64,000 bases of DNA from Coptis chinensis (GCA_015680905.1 CM027383.1:37384501-37448500), one strand, 5' to 3'; positions 23,640-34,830 are shown, numbered from the stretch's first letter. Notes: generated from the letters alone by a model not told the origin. Made by a program: numbers and translations.

Positions 23640-26600
23640 TTTGATATGCCTCTAATAGAAATCTACCTACTAATCATGGAGGGAAACATAATTTCTTATG
23701 AATGAAAGTAAATCGACTAGAAATCGCCTTTCCTGTTGAGCCTTGCCTAATATGCCATTTCTCCAATCCATCTGGCAATGCTCAATTGTCAACACATGAC
23801 ACATGATTGCAATGATGAGCACCATGAAAGGTGGAAAATCAAACTTCCACAGAAGAGCGAGCAACATGAAACCAAACTGTCAAATGAAAATCAGGGTGAG
23901 AAGGCAAGAACCGTATAACTTGATGATAGAAATCTAAAAGACTCCTATCTAGTATGCCTACTCTTTTCCCGGATTACGATTACTTTCAAATGATGCAAGT
24001 GAATAACCCTAAGACTACTAGGAAGCTTACCACAATATGAATTGTGATGGAAACTGCATATATCTGCAACCACTAAAAACGTTATCAAGAAAAGAAAACA
24101 CAAAACATGATCTAGTTTTCATTTCATTTACTATCCAAAAAAAAAAACAAAAAACGGCAATCAAATTGCAGGCGAAAGGATAAATGTAAAGTATAGCTAA
24201 TCCATACTAGACCATGAACAGAATAAAAAATCACCGTATAGTTTTTCATCCTCCGAAGATTGCTCTCTTCGGGTCAATACATCGATGATGATGACACTTA
24301 GGCGAGGTTCGTCGGGACAATGTCGGAAGCACACTACGACCGCATCGGTTGAATCGGCGATTGCTATTCCAATGTCGACCTTCTTAAGGCAGGGGAGCAT
24401 CATTCACTCCATCACCGGTCATTCCATATATATGTTTCCTCGCTTGCAAGCATTTCACAATCTCATATTTGTGCTCTAAAACAATATATAAAATGCAATG
24501 AGACGCAAACTTTAAGCCCCATAAGACAATTTGACACCTTATCGATGATAGTGAACCATACCGGGGAAGACACCAAACAAAGCCATCAACTTTCTCTATT
24601 AGATCATCAATAGGCAAGGCTGCAATTGATTCATCCTTGTTCGACCTAGTAGAAAGCGGATGAAGGGTACATATTCATTCCCATTCCCGGATGGCGACTG
24701 TTTCCTTTGCTATTGCCAACCGATCACGACACAAGTAAAAAAAAAAGAACAAAAATAAATAAATAAAATCAAGTAATTGATCCGGATAGTGAAGAAAATC
24801 ACAAAAAAATCAAAAATCACAAAATCAAAAATAACAATATAGAGCCAAAATAAATCGTGGGTAGGCGAATTTTACCTTTCAGTGCACCCCACTTTACCGA
24901 CACGATGCATTTTTCCTTCCTTTGTTAATATAAGTTAAAGTTGTTCGCTTGTGCGTAGGATTGAATGAAAGGAAGTGAATCTCACGAATACCATTTCGCA
25001 CCTATTGGCGAGGGAGGAGAAAGGGACAAGTCGACCAAAAGAAAATATGGGGAAAAGAACGAGGAGGTAATAAACTACAAATAAAATTTTAAAATAAAAA
25101 TAAAAATCTTTTTCACAATAAGATGGTTTCGTCCACTTACCTCCTTTGGATCGGCCCGACATTCCAACTATAATAGGCGTCTATTGCATCCCGATTCTCC
25201 ACACGAGAAGCTATGGCTGCCATTAGAACGGCGCTTATCACGGGTCTACTCCTTTCATGAAAATCTGAACAAAAGAATATCATGCGGATCTATCAGTCTA
25301 TATTCGAGCGTATGTTAGGTTAGAAAAAGAGCAAACCCGGTAGTATTATCCGTCTAACCTCAATTAGATTTACGTCTCTTGAGAGCTTGTTCGGGGTCAA
25401 AGTTCCAATTTTATCAACGCAAAGCACATCCATGCCCGCCATTTCCTCTATTCTTTGTCATTCTCTTCGTGATGGCTCCCTGCATTAGTTAAATTCGAGG
25501 AGGTATCAACTTTGTTATCAAATTTTGTAAACCACACAAAATCAAAATTAAAAACCTTGAAAAGTACTATGACAAACTGTTGAGCTAGGCGATGGGAACC
25601 AATTGCCATTGTGGCGACAAAGCTGTCGGCATTGCAATGGGAATTCCTCGATAAGCGACACCAAGAGGTTGTCAATTCTGGGCGATACTTCGGTCTTGTA
25701 TGGGATACATGGCGATGATCTCTATAATCATTCCCATGGCAATGGAACATATGCAGAAGTTCCCAATAGCGGTTAAGACCTAAGAAGTAGTGTATATCTG
25801 AGGATATAAAACTAGCACGAGAAAAGTGAATAGGAATATAGATAAATCACTTCAACAAAAATTTTTTTTTTACGTATTACTTACCTTTTGGAAATGGCCA
25901 ACTTGATTTGTGGAGTCTACAACAAGATGGTGGAAACTTTTTCGAAGAAGGTATGAACACCGATGGCGATCACAAATGACTTCAAGCTCACCTTGTTTGC
26001 ATGTAGAGGCGAGTAAACACCATCTCCTGGGCCCTTTGTTCTGAGGAAGGGACTCCCTGTTAGAAGACTGAAAATTCAAAAGGAGAACATATCAGAATTT
26101 TAAGAGGGTGGAGGAGTATTCTCGATTGCATAATGAGTTTTAAAAAGGGATGATCATTAGATAGTAGAGTCACCTGGTCAATTTTTAATGGGTCTCCCTC
26201 GAGGAGACGAGCATCGGCTGGTACTATGTCTCTAAGTTTTATATCGATGACATCTCCGGGGAACAAGAATTGCTGCATCTTCTTCGTTCCACTTTCCATC
26301 TCGAAGTACCTATTTTAGTTTCATGAACCCATAACAATTTTAGATACCACATGGAAATGAAACAAATTCGAAAAACATCACTCAACTTATTATTTTTACT
26401 CTTCACTTAGAATATCACTGACTTACTACTATCAAGCCTAAAATATCATTATTTTCACCTAAATGACCCCATCACTCAAATTCTAGTTTATTCTTTATCT
26501 AAACCCAACACTCAATTTCTCATCATTAGGCATAATACTGAAAACTATACCAACTCCAAACAACTAAAGTCGGCTTCCAAAAGCTTGAAAACTACTTTCA

Positions 26601-27270
26601 AAAGCGGATTTTGAAAAAGCCTTTTAAAACCAATGGTGTTCATAACTTCTTTAAAATAGATTCTAAACAACAGCTATAATTATTAGATGCAAATTTTTAA
26701 AATTAAAAGCGGTCGATTGAAGAAAACAACTAAATGCAAAACAGAAAACACGTATAAGCAAAATCTGTTCAATCTAGTACCTTAGCCTTAGGGGCTAGGC
26801 GCGGCCATAAGAGGCTGCGGCTGACATTTTCGGCATTATTTTCCTCAATGAAGCTAATCATTGAGTTAATAACAAGTAGAGTAATAATCCCTACAAAATC
26901 CCGCCGGTCGAGGGAGGCTTTCCCTGCAACACAATTCTTAAAAATCGAGAACAAAATCACATAAAACAAACAAACAACTTCATAAAACACATAATTTAAG
27001 CTCACCCCTCCATTTGCTAGTGCTATAGCCATAATTGCATTTGCTTCCTTCCATGACCCAAGACAAAGGGTTCCACATGAAGCCTAATAACTTCAAAAAC
27101 TTACTTTCCTATAAACACATAGAAATGAAATAAAGATCAAATTTTGAAGAAAAATGAATAAAACAAATGGCATATAGGAGAGTGTCAATGAAACAAACCT
27201 TCTTTTCCTCTAACTTGTTATGACAAAAATGACTAATCTCTTTTCAAAGACCAAAGACTTGTTAAACCAT
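23640..27270 (-). pseudogene. Captured plasma-membrane H+-ATPase (P-type, AHA/PMA-like) gene fragment
   Basis: Read from right to left on the minus strand, exon-like pieces follow the order of the plant proton pump: NKLEEKK (about 27200), [26 protein letters not shown] (about 27005-27105), [23 protein letters not shown] and RLAPKAKV (26771-26940), [29 protein letters not shown] (about 26180-26320), the following ESLP...GPGDGVY-like stretch to NQVGHFQK (25885-26066), the TAIGNF...MAIGSHRLAQQ stretch (25553-25770), the phosphorylation region (25382-25490), [27 protein letters not shown] (about 24390-24560), and [22 protein letters not shown] (about 23790-23880). AG/GT borders flank several pieces, so introns were kept and this is DNA capture, not retroposition. 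The phosphorylation loop reads DKIGTLT instead of DKTGTLT. Many frameshifts; no function as a pump. Start, N-domain and C-terminal regulatory region are missing. Confidence 0.88.
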
Positions 27271-27429
27271 CTTTACTACATCTCAAATTCTCAAATACTT
27301 CTTCAATGGGTATGTTTTCCTGCACTCAAAACATCACAAAACTCATCAAAAAACCAAAAAATGTACTTTACATGAAAAGAAGAGATAAACAAGTACCAAA
27401 TCCACAACTTCCTTTAACACGACTTCAAG

Positions 27430-27780
27430 AAAAATCTGAACAAAAGAATATCATGCAGATCTATCGGTCTATATTCGAGCATTATGTCGGGGTTAGAAAA
27501 GAACAAACCACCGCCAGTATTATCCGTCTAACCTCAATAAGATTTACGTCTCTTGAGAGAGCTTGTTCGGGGTCAAAGTTCTAGTTTTATCAACGCAAAG
27601 CACATCCATGCACGCCATTTCCTCTATTGCTATCATTCTCTTCGTGATGGCTCCCTACATCGATTAAATTCGGAGGCATCATTGTTATCAAATTTTGTAA
27701 ACCACACAAAATCAAAAATTAAAAACCTTGAAAAGTACTCGACAAACTGACAAAACTGTTGAAATTTTGGGTGATGGGAA
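27430..27780 (-). repeat. Internal duplication of the H+-ATPase phosphorylation-site exon
   Basis: This stretch closely repeats 25258-25610, including the flanking intron sequence and the exon encoding the DKxGT region (GAITKRM ... [11 protein letters not shown]). It is therefore a second copy of one captured exon, placed out of order, upstream of the N-terminal exons on the minus strand. Confidence 0.8.
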
Positions 27781-27892
27781 CCAATTCAGAGGTGAAGTTC
27801 CCTACTATAAGCGCATTACATTGTTTCAAACGATAGATCAGCGCATCAAATCAATAGCAACTGAAAACCCAAAATACTAAAAACAAATAAAA

Positions 27893-28120
27893 TCAAACAA
27901 AACATAAGAAAACCCACAATTGAGGAATGTAGACATGAACATTAAAAAGCCCCACTCCAACCAATGCCTCGACAAGAACAGTAAGTCCAATAGCACCAAT
28001 ACCATCACCATTAGTAACTAAAACAATCGGTTTGGAACAATCATTCTCAGAATTAACACTAACATCATTTGTAGTAGAAATAATATAAACATTAGGCAAT
28101 AAAAATGAAAATAATAACCG
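27893..28120 (-). pseudogene. Captured SurE-like 5'-nucleotidase gene fragment
   Basis: The minus-strand frame reads SKPIVLVTNGDGIGAIGLTVLVEALVGVGLFNVHVYIPQ. This matches the N-terminal SurE signature of plant survival-protein-SurE-like acid phosphatases, in which V-T-N-(D/G)-D-G-I holds the metal-binding Asp residues and N-V-H-V-x-x-P-Q follows. Upstream is a Ser/Asn-rich lead (STTNDVSVNSENDCS). Only the first exon is present; the remaining two thirds of the enzyme are absent. It has the same strand as the H+-ATPase pieces and lies upstream of them. It could be transcribed as a chimera, but no evidence in the sequence shows this. Confidence 0.75.
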
Positions 28121-28559
28121 TACCAGTTCTTATCTTCAATTTCCTAGACTGAAATCGTGTACCGAATCTCGTCTTCACAAATGTAAACCATTTTTACAAA
28201 TTGAAGCTCGAGCGGAAATTTTCAAAAATCGGTTTCAATATCGAAATTTTCTAAAAATTTGGATTGAAATGAACGGAAATTACGAAACAAAAATAAAAGG
28301 GGTGAAAACCCTAGATTTCTGAAAAATAATGAATCTAATTTCATATGTCGGATGGCCAATTGGAGGGAGGGAGAATTATTGACATTTTGAGATTGGATAG
28401 AGTGGGTGTACCTTTTGGAGTGGGAAAGAGAGAGCGATGAAGTGGCTACAACAAGCGTGAGTGAGAGAGGGATAACAATTTTAGGGGGTTTTTTTGTTCT
28501 TTTAGTTTTACCAAATATTTTAGGTAGGAAGTGAAATTAGTTTGGTTGGGCACGGTATT
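28121..28559. other. Interior of nested CACTA without a recognised gene
   Basis: AT-rich; may contain the 5' untranslated or promoter part of the captured SurE-like gene (minus-strand upstream side). No ORF with a family signature. Confidence 0.4.
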
Positions 28560-28748
28560 TGTAAGAGATATGCCAGCGAGTTAATAACTCTCGTAGAACC
28601 GTTGGGTACCAGGGAGATGCCCATATTATACCCGACGGATGGCCAAATTATACCCGGCCGGACAAAATCTTGAGGGAACTTCCTACACACAGAAGCCGTC
28701 GGTTATTCTATATGGCGTCTCTCGGGTAAACCCGTTTTTTTGGTAGTG
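28560..28748 (-). repeat. Right subterminal repeats and terminus of nested CACTA
   Basis: Repeats of 'acccgacgg', 'cgtcggtta' and related words run up to the terminal ...GGTAGTG. They match the motif family at 22800-23190. Confidence 0.8.
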
Positions 28749-28868
28749 CAGAATTCATTGTCTGGTTATACGTTAAGGTATTCTCTTACTTTGCATTTAT
28801 AGTAGCTAAGCTAGGGTGAGCCTTTTAGTTTTGTTGATTTTTTGTTAATTATCTTTTTCTTTGTTGTA

Positions 28869-29195
28869 TAGTTGTAGAAGGCTAAAGGCACGCAAGGCGA
28901 CTTGTGGCAGTTAGTTAAAGGGCCAATGCACAAGGCTAAATCATATAAGAAATATTGCATTAATGGATTTGTCTTTGCTACTAAGTCTCATGATGATACT
29001 GTTGTGACTCAAGATAGTGGTGTTTGCATGAAGGCTATTACCTCATTTACGACAAGTAGGAAATATAAAAATCCGGTTGACTCAAAAACCATGTGGTATG
29101 GGGTTATCAAGCAAATTTTGGAGTTGGACTACACAACATTCCATGAAGTGGTCTTTTATTGTGATTGGGTGAGGGTTGAGGACAAAACAAAGTAA
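28869..29195 (+). pseudogene. TNP2-like transposase, 3' part (DUF4216-type)
   Basis: A frame of about 97 codons continues the transposase: KGPMHKAKSYKKYCINGFVFATKSHDD, then a conserved D-S-G-V block, TSRKYKNPVDSKTMWYGVIKQILELDY, and VVFYCDWVRVEDKTK. The YxxxxYxINGFxFxT and V-x-x-x-x-x-WV patterns are those of the domain that follows the transposase core in TNP2 genes. It is separated from the 5' part by the nested CACTA element at 22782-28748. The exon starts after an AG near 28875. Confidence 0.8.
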
Positions 29196-29548
29196 TGCAT
29201 TGAATATTTTTTTGAGCATGTTCTCAGTCAACATTTTCTATTACAATCCACATTAAAGAGTGCACGCCTGAGTGGGAAGAGCTCATCAAGTGTGGAAAGC
29301 TTAATCTGGCTGGTTCTGAAAATATTTCACGTTCCGGTGTTCTGAAAAATCAAGTTTCTGTGAATGTAGGCTGTGAAGCATACAATTGTGCATTATGTTT
29401 TCTTATCAGAGGTATACTTTTGACCATTTTAAAATATAAATGCAATATATTTCCGATATATATCGAGAGAAAATGATATTTCATTTATCAAAAAATGGAT
29501 TTATATATCCGATATATATCAAGGGATCGTTACTTGATTTATATACAG

Positions 29549-30700
29549 GGGAAGAAGCTGAAAAGAAGGTTTGACTTTTTCCTTGTAGTAATTAGTGTCT
29601 CTCATGTTATATCTGCACAACCATAGTGATTTTAACTTGTTATCTAGGCTATTGCTGAGAAAATAGAACGTATGGAAATGGATTTAGAGTCAAAGGACAA
29701 GGTACAATCTGGAGTTTCTAAATTCAACTATATTCATGTCATTTCTTTCTTGGGAGTCATGCTTGTGGAGATTTGACCCCTTTTTTTTTTTTTTTTTTGA
29801 CAACAACTAACGGGGATTCATGAGCTTCACAACGCTCAGCAAGTGTTGACTACTGAATTAAGTGAAAAACTCGAAAAAACTCAGGTGACGGTTGTATGGT
29901 TATGCATGATTGCCTTCTTTATCTCATATTTCATTCATGCAAGAAATTGAAATTTTATCTCTGTATGTTTTTGTAGAAAAAACTTGAAAACACTGAACAT
30001 TCACTGTTTGATTTAGAAGAGAGATATCGACAGGCGAACTTAACAATTAAAGAAAAGGAGTTTTTGATCTCCAATCTCTTCAAATCAGGTGATCTAAACG
30101 AAATTGAAGTACTTGTGAAGTTGTTCTTATTATGTCCTGCATATATCTATGCCGGCCAGGGAAAATAGACGTATTCCAACTCCCAAGGTCTATATTGGAG
30201 GGGGGTGGGGGGAGGAAGGGAAATTATTTTATGTACTTAACGTATTATACTTGAGCCATTAGTCTTACCTATCAAATGTCTGTATCCTGTATTATAATAC
30301 TTATATTTGCTAAAGTGATGTTTATTTTTCAGAGAAAGCATTGATTGAGCGAGCTTTTGAACTCCGATCGGAACTAGAAAATGCAGCATCCGATATATCT
30401 GGATTATTTTAAAAAATTGGTTTGTATCCATGTTCCTAAATTATTGTGTAGTTCTTACTGCACTAGAATTAAACTTTTTACTTTCACTATGCGGTTTGTG
30501 TAGAGCACAAGGATAAATTGGAAGATGGAAACATGACTCTAGTCCGTAGTTTCCAGTCCAGATTGACTCAGGAACTCGAGGTTTTGCATAAGACTGTCGT
30601 AGCATCTTTCACGCAGCAAGAACAAAAACTCAGAGAAATGGAAGAAGATATGTAGTCATTTGTCTCCACGAAGGCAGAGCTAAGAGACATCATTTGAGAA
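29549..30700 (+). pseudogene. Captured kinesin-5 gene fragment (coiled-coil region)
   Basis: Six exon-like pieces with AG/GT borders read in order: GEEAEKK (29549-29568), AIAEKIERMEMDLESKDK (29648-29701), ELHNAQQVLTTELSEKLEKTQ (to 29884), KKLENTEHSLFDLEERYRQ... then EFLISNLFKS (29977-30088), EKALIERAFELRSELENAASDISGLF (30333-30419) and EHKDKLEDGNMTLVRSFQSRLTQELEVLHKTVVASFTQQEQKL... (30504-30700). This is the stalk just after the motor domain in plant kinesin-5 (KRP125/BIMC type) proteins. In-frame stops: TAA at 30410-30412 and TAG at 30653-30655. Motor and tail domains are absent. Introns show DNA-level capture. It lies directly downstream of the TNP2 remains inside the outer CACTA element. 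Confidence 0.85.
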
Positions 30701-31210
30701 TTAGATTGCCTCTTGCTGGATATGGTTGTTGTAGTGATGCAAGGTTTAGGAGTGAATTAATATTAATTACTATTGATATTAGTTGTTAATATAATGATGC
30801 AAGGCTTATTTGTTTAAGTTGAAACAAAGGGGGGGCTTTATAATAAATATGTTATTTGTTTAATAGTTTTAGTAGATAAACATAAAACCTTTTACAGAAA
30901 CAGAGTTTTTAGTTTTAAAATAGAGCAAATTCAAAATTCAAAGAAAAGTTGCGATTTCAAACAAAATTTAGAGGGTTTTGTTTAGAAATGATTGAATTGA
31001 GTTCTCTAAGTAATTAGGGTGGTTTTGGTATTGATTTGGGTGACGAATTTTGAGTAGAAATTTATGATTTAAACACTACCCTATCATTATGCTATGAGAA
31101 CCGTACAAAATTCTTTAGTTTTTAAGTGTTTAGACATGATTTTTCATGGATTTTTGTTAGGTATTTGTATAAACACAAATTTGAAGCTAATTAGTTGTAA
31201 TTTTTATTGT
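30701..31210. other. AT-rich interior of outer CACTA, no gene seen
   Basis: No coding signature after the kinesin fragment. The 63-codon ORF at 31094-31285 runs into retrotransposon sequence and is not a gene. Confidence 0.5.
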
Positions 31211-31215
31211 GTTAG
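31211..31215 (+). other. Probable target-site duplication GTTAG (left)
   Basis: The same 5 bases follow the right end of the family B element at 38544-38548. The left terminus is rearranged, so chance cannot be fully excluded. Confidence 0.6.
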
Positions 31216-31698
31216 TGCGTCCAGACGCATGGATCGACACTGTAACCAATTTCTTCTCAGTTTTGGAGACAAAGTTGGACTCTGAAAGAAGTCTATTTGT
31301 ATTAGGAAACAAATGACGGTTTGGAATACTTCTAGAGCTCATTGTAACCTCTATAAATAGAGGACCTAAGTGCCTCATATAATTTTTTTGCGGGCTTTGG
31401 TCCAAGCAACAAATTTTTTAGCCTTGGGCTTCCAAATAGGCTTTAAAATAGGTCCAAGTCGCATCTTTAATAGCTCCAATTCCTTGGCCTTCTCCATGAT
31501 TGTCCACGGGCCTCACATGTGATCCTTAATCTTGAAGAATTCTTTGCGTTTTACCCCCTTTTTCTCTAATATTCTACAAAACTCTCTTTTTCACCTGTAG
31601 AATCTTAAAACATAACTTACAAACACTATTAGTCCATTAAGATGGCTAAACAAGCGGCATAATCGAGGGTTAAATAAGCACTTTTTGAGCACTTATCA
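31216..31698 (-). repeat. Family B 3' LTR, rearranged
   Basis: The right 314 bp (31385-31698) match the family B LTR in minus orientation and end with gagcacttatca. The left 169 bp (31216-31384) match the same LTR family (17998-18160) but in the opposite orientation and begin at TGCGTCCAGACGCA, one base off the palindrome in the other copy. The LTR was thus rebuilt by an inversion, apparently at that palindrome. Confidence 0.75.
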
Positions 31699-33480
31699 CA
31701 ACTCCCAACTAGCCTTTTGCTAGTCTCTTAGCAAATAAGATAAAAAAATAGATAAATGATCAAAATCACATCCTAATAACAAAAATAAAATCCTAACTCA
31801 TTTTCACAAGCATCGCGATTGCATTTACCATATGCAACAAGGCTTTAAACATTTAAGTTCCCCAAAAAGGACGAGTTATAGTCTCGTGAGGGTTTTCAGG
31901 TGATATACCTACAAAATCAATCAATAACATGTTCAAGAATGATAGTATTTTTCAGAGAGAGAAATTTCTTATCCACTTAGTGCTTACTCCAACAGACAGT
32001 CTCCATTGCTAACTACATTGCTACAAAGACTCATAAATTGTGATGGGAGATAGTAAAAATTGACAAAATTCTTAATCAAGGCTTATGTGTGTACTTAGTC
32101 AATCTCCTATACTCTCCTATCCAAGAAACGGAATCCCTAGTTTACCATAGGTAGATAATCTCGACTTTCAATCCTCACCGGTCATACTCTCAGAAAAAAA
32201 TCTCTCAGAAGATGGTCTACTATTTTACCTCATGTATGTGGGGAAAAGAATAATGCATACGAACATCCCACATACTACCTTGAAAAACAGACTTCTGAAT
32301 AAAAGTAGTCTCATGGAAAGAATGTCAATCACATATGAAGTGTCGGGTCCTTCACTTTAGCATCCTCTCACCTATTATAGACTTTGTACCATACTGTAGT
32401 AATAAGTCATGGGTTGTAACTTGGCTTGGGTATTGGTTTATGAAGGAAAGATAAAAAGGATTCTAAGGTTGTTTCTGAAAAACACTAAGGGTTTTGCTTC
32501 ATTCTTTGGAAGATTTCTTCAAATTTTGTATTGCAGATAAAATTCTTCCTTTGTCTTAGCTTTTCCATCCATTCTTTTTTTTTTTTTTTTTTTTCTATTA
32601 GCTCAGTGGTATATCCTTGATTAGTGCTGGATATGCTTGTTTTCCACTAGCTTCTTTTGCTTAGAACAGAATGATGGTCTTCATTGTATCTCTCTGTTAT
32701 TTCCTTGTAATCTTCCTTTTGTGCTCTTTCTTCCTCTTTATGCCCCTCGCATTCTCAGAAACATATGGGTATGGCTGATAAATATTTTGGCTATACTCCT
32801 TGTCTGGAGTTGGGTAAAGGGTAAAGGGTTTTATGAAAGAAAATGGCTTATTGTAAGGCTCAAAAGGGTTTAATATGATGGTCCTACTAGGTGGGATAAA
32901 GGCTGAATGGGTTCACTACTTGACTTATCAGTATGATACTCTGTTCGAATAGACTACAAGACCTAATGGATATCTCCCCAGTTGATGTCACTTCGTGATT
33001 AACCAAATCAACAAATAATGAGACTATGTTACAACGACATAAATAACTGAAAGATGTTGAGTCACTAAGACTCGGATTTTTCGTAAGAACTTTCCAAATA
33101 ATGGGTATAAAGCTCAAGTCTCACGGGCTAAGTCTAAAAATTCTACTTCCAGTTTACTAGGGGTTTAAATCTCTCTTCTAGCAAAAGTACACAAAACTGA
33201 CCAAGTACTATGGTGGTGGTGCCTTAATAAAGAATTCTATCAACAAGAACTATGTCCGAGCATAATAAATAGTCTAAGCGGTAATGAAATCAATAATATC
33301 AACTATCTATCAAACTCAACACTAAGCAGTATAAAATCTATATCCCAGACTCATCATTAAAATTCATTTTTCTCATGCTACTGATATAGAAACAAAAATA
33401 TTTTTGTTTTTGAAAACTATTTTTCGAAATTTATTTCTCAAGTACACCCTCTCCCAACTTAACATATGCATTGTCCTCAA
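31699..33480 (-). other. Family B 3' internal noncoding region
   Basis: Closely matches 18589-19405 from 31699 to about 32790, apart from an extra stretch near 32400-32660 that includes a poly-T run (32574-32594). Near 33450-33485 the minus strand reads 'ttgaggacaatgcatatg...' followed by G-runs, the phrase that typically follows the last ORF in such elements. No gene. Confidence 0.6.
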
Positions 33481-33679
33481 TGTATAGAAATTAAGTAAAT
33501 GAAATGAATGAGAAAAAGGGAAGATGTCACCATTGATGCCGAATATCAAAATTAATTTCAAAAATAAGAACATTTCCTTTTACCTAGATTTTTATTATTA
33601 TTATTATTACTTTTTTTAGTTAGGTCTTTTTAAGTCAGATCCCTAAGACTATATATCATGCATTATCAATTTGGAGTGA

Positions 33680-34270
33680 GGAGATCAGATTTTCTTACCC
33701 AAATCTGACGAATGTTTGGAGGATGAGGAGGTCTCACCTTGTGGGTTGTCAATAATACTCCTTGATATGCTGGAAAGATTGCTGATGAAGTTGCTTCTCT
33801 ACCTTGAAATATTTCAGGTCTGATGATTGTGTGATAGGCCTTATGGTTCCTCTGTGTAGAAGATTGACGAAAATCTTTCTTTCTAACAGGACAATAGTAT
33901 CTGATGTGCCCTTTACCACCACAGTGATGATAATGGATGTCTGGCTAACTGCGCTCAAGGTGGGCGGTAGACTGGTTCACATACTTCTCTCGTTCGCATT
34001 AATGATGGTGTAGAAGAGGCTTCAACAAGGCAATGCTTCTTATCAATATGGTCTACTTTTCGCTTTAGAAGACTCATTTCAATTTCTAGATTACATTTGT
34101 TTTTCCAAAACTTCTTTAAAAGGTGATTCTCTAGCAACCGATTTTTTACGGGAAGAAGTCCATTTGTTCATCCTAAAATGTAGAGTTCATCTTCTCAAGG
34201 TATGATACTCTCTCTGTCCATTTTCCATTCTGCTCACTTAAATCCTGAATTTTCTGCAGAGATTCCAAGA
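33680..34270 (-). pseudogene. Fragment with coiled-coil-like and zinc-knuckle-like segments
   Basis: On the minus strand a stretch near 34190-34060 reads like a coiled coil (SEQNGKWTERVSYLEKMNS). Further on (about 33930-33880) comes HHCGGKGHIRYYCPVRKK, a C-x4-H-x4-C knuckle whose first Cys cannot be seen. This looks like part of a gag-type protein of another retroelement group (copia-like gags have such knuckles) rather than reverse transcriptase, which should follow the protease. Frames are broken. Identity uncertain. Confidence 0.4.
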
Positions 34271-34830
34271 ACATGGCTAGCAACGCCTCTGTGGTGGGGT
34301 CTCAGGTTCATCACAGTTTTTTGTAGATTGAGCACTTTCAATTGTATCTTCGAATGGGACGAATTCTTGTATCATGCTATCAAGGAAGTACACCTCTTCA
34401 CCTTTGGTGTCATCACAATCTTTATGCAACAGGTGAAAGATATTTATGTCCATCGACATCTTACAAAAGTTGATCTTTATTTCACCATTGTGACAATTTA
34501 TCAAAGCTTTTGCGGTAGCGAGGAAAGGTCGGCCTAGAATAATTGGAATTTTATCAAAGGCCTCCTAGGTGTCTATCACAATGAAATCCACTGGATAGTA
34601 GAAATCAGCTACTTGAACAAGAACATCCTCAACTATGCCGCTGGGAATCTTGGTAGAATGGTCAGCTAACTTTAATTTGACTTTTGTAGGCTTTAGGTTC
34701 TCCAGGCCCAACGCTTGGTACACATGATATGGCAAGAGATTAACACTAGCACCAAGGTCTAAAAGAGCATTACCCGTGAATTTTTCTCCTATCTTGCATG
34801 ATATTGTAGGACTTCACGGATCTTTGAGCT
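34271..34830 (-). pseudogene. Aspartic protease region of gypsy gag-pol
   Basis: The minus-strand frame reads ISCKIGEKFTGNALLDLGASVNLLPYHVYQALGL, with the protease signature A-L-L-D-L-G-A-S (Asp at the catalytic position), then KVKLKLADHSTKIPSGIVEDVLVQV and the flap-distal DFIVID. An in-frame TAG follows that last motif (near 34570). The ILGRPFLATAKALIN block typical of this protease C-terminus is readable around 34500-34550. It ends where pol should continue but does not. Confidence 0.8.

Larger units (their letters stand above)
22782..28748. mobile_element. Complete nested CACTA transposon carrying host-gene fragments (5967 bp)
   Basis: Left end CACTACAAAAAGAACG; right end reads ...TTTTTTTGGTAGTG, so the inverted termini are CACTAC-A/C-AAAAA. 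The CAG duplication flanks both ends. Both subterminal regions are filled with a short repeat built around 'accgtcggat' or 'cgtcggtta' (22800-23190 and 28560-28740), as usual for CACTA elements. It contains no transposase sequence, so it is non-autonomous; the interior is taken up by minus-strand fragments of a plasma-membrane H+-ATPase gene and a SurE-like gene. It inserted into the TNP2 gene of another CACTA element, between the DUF4218-like and DUF4216-like parts. Confidence 0.9.

Noticed and set aside
23640-27270. A functional H+-ATPase gene of the host
   Set aside because: Frameshifts, missing start and C-terminus, altered phosphorylation loop, and position inside a transposon with defined ends rule it out.
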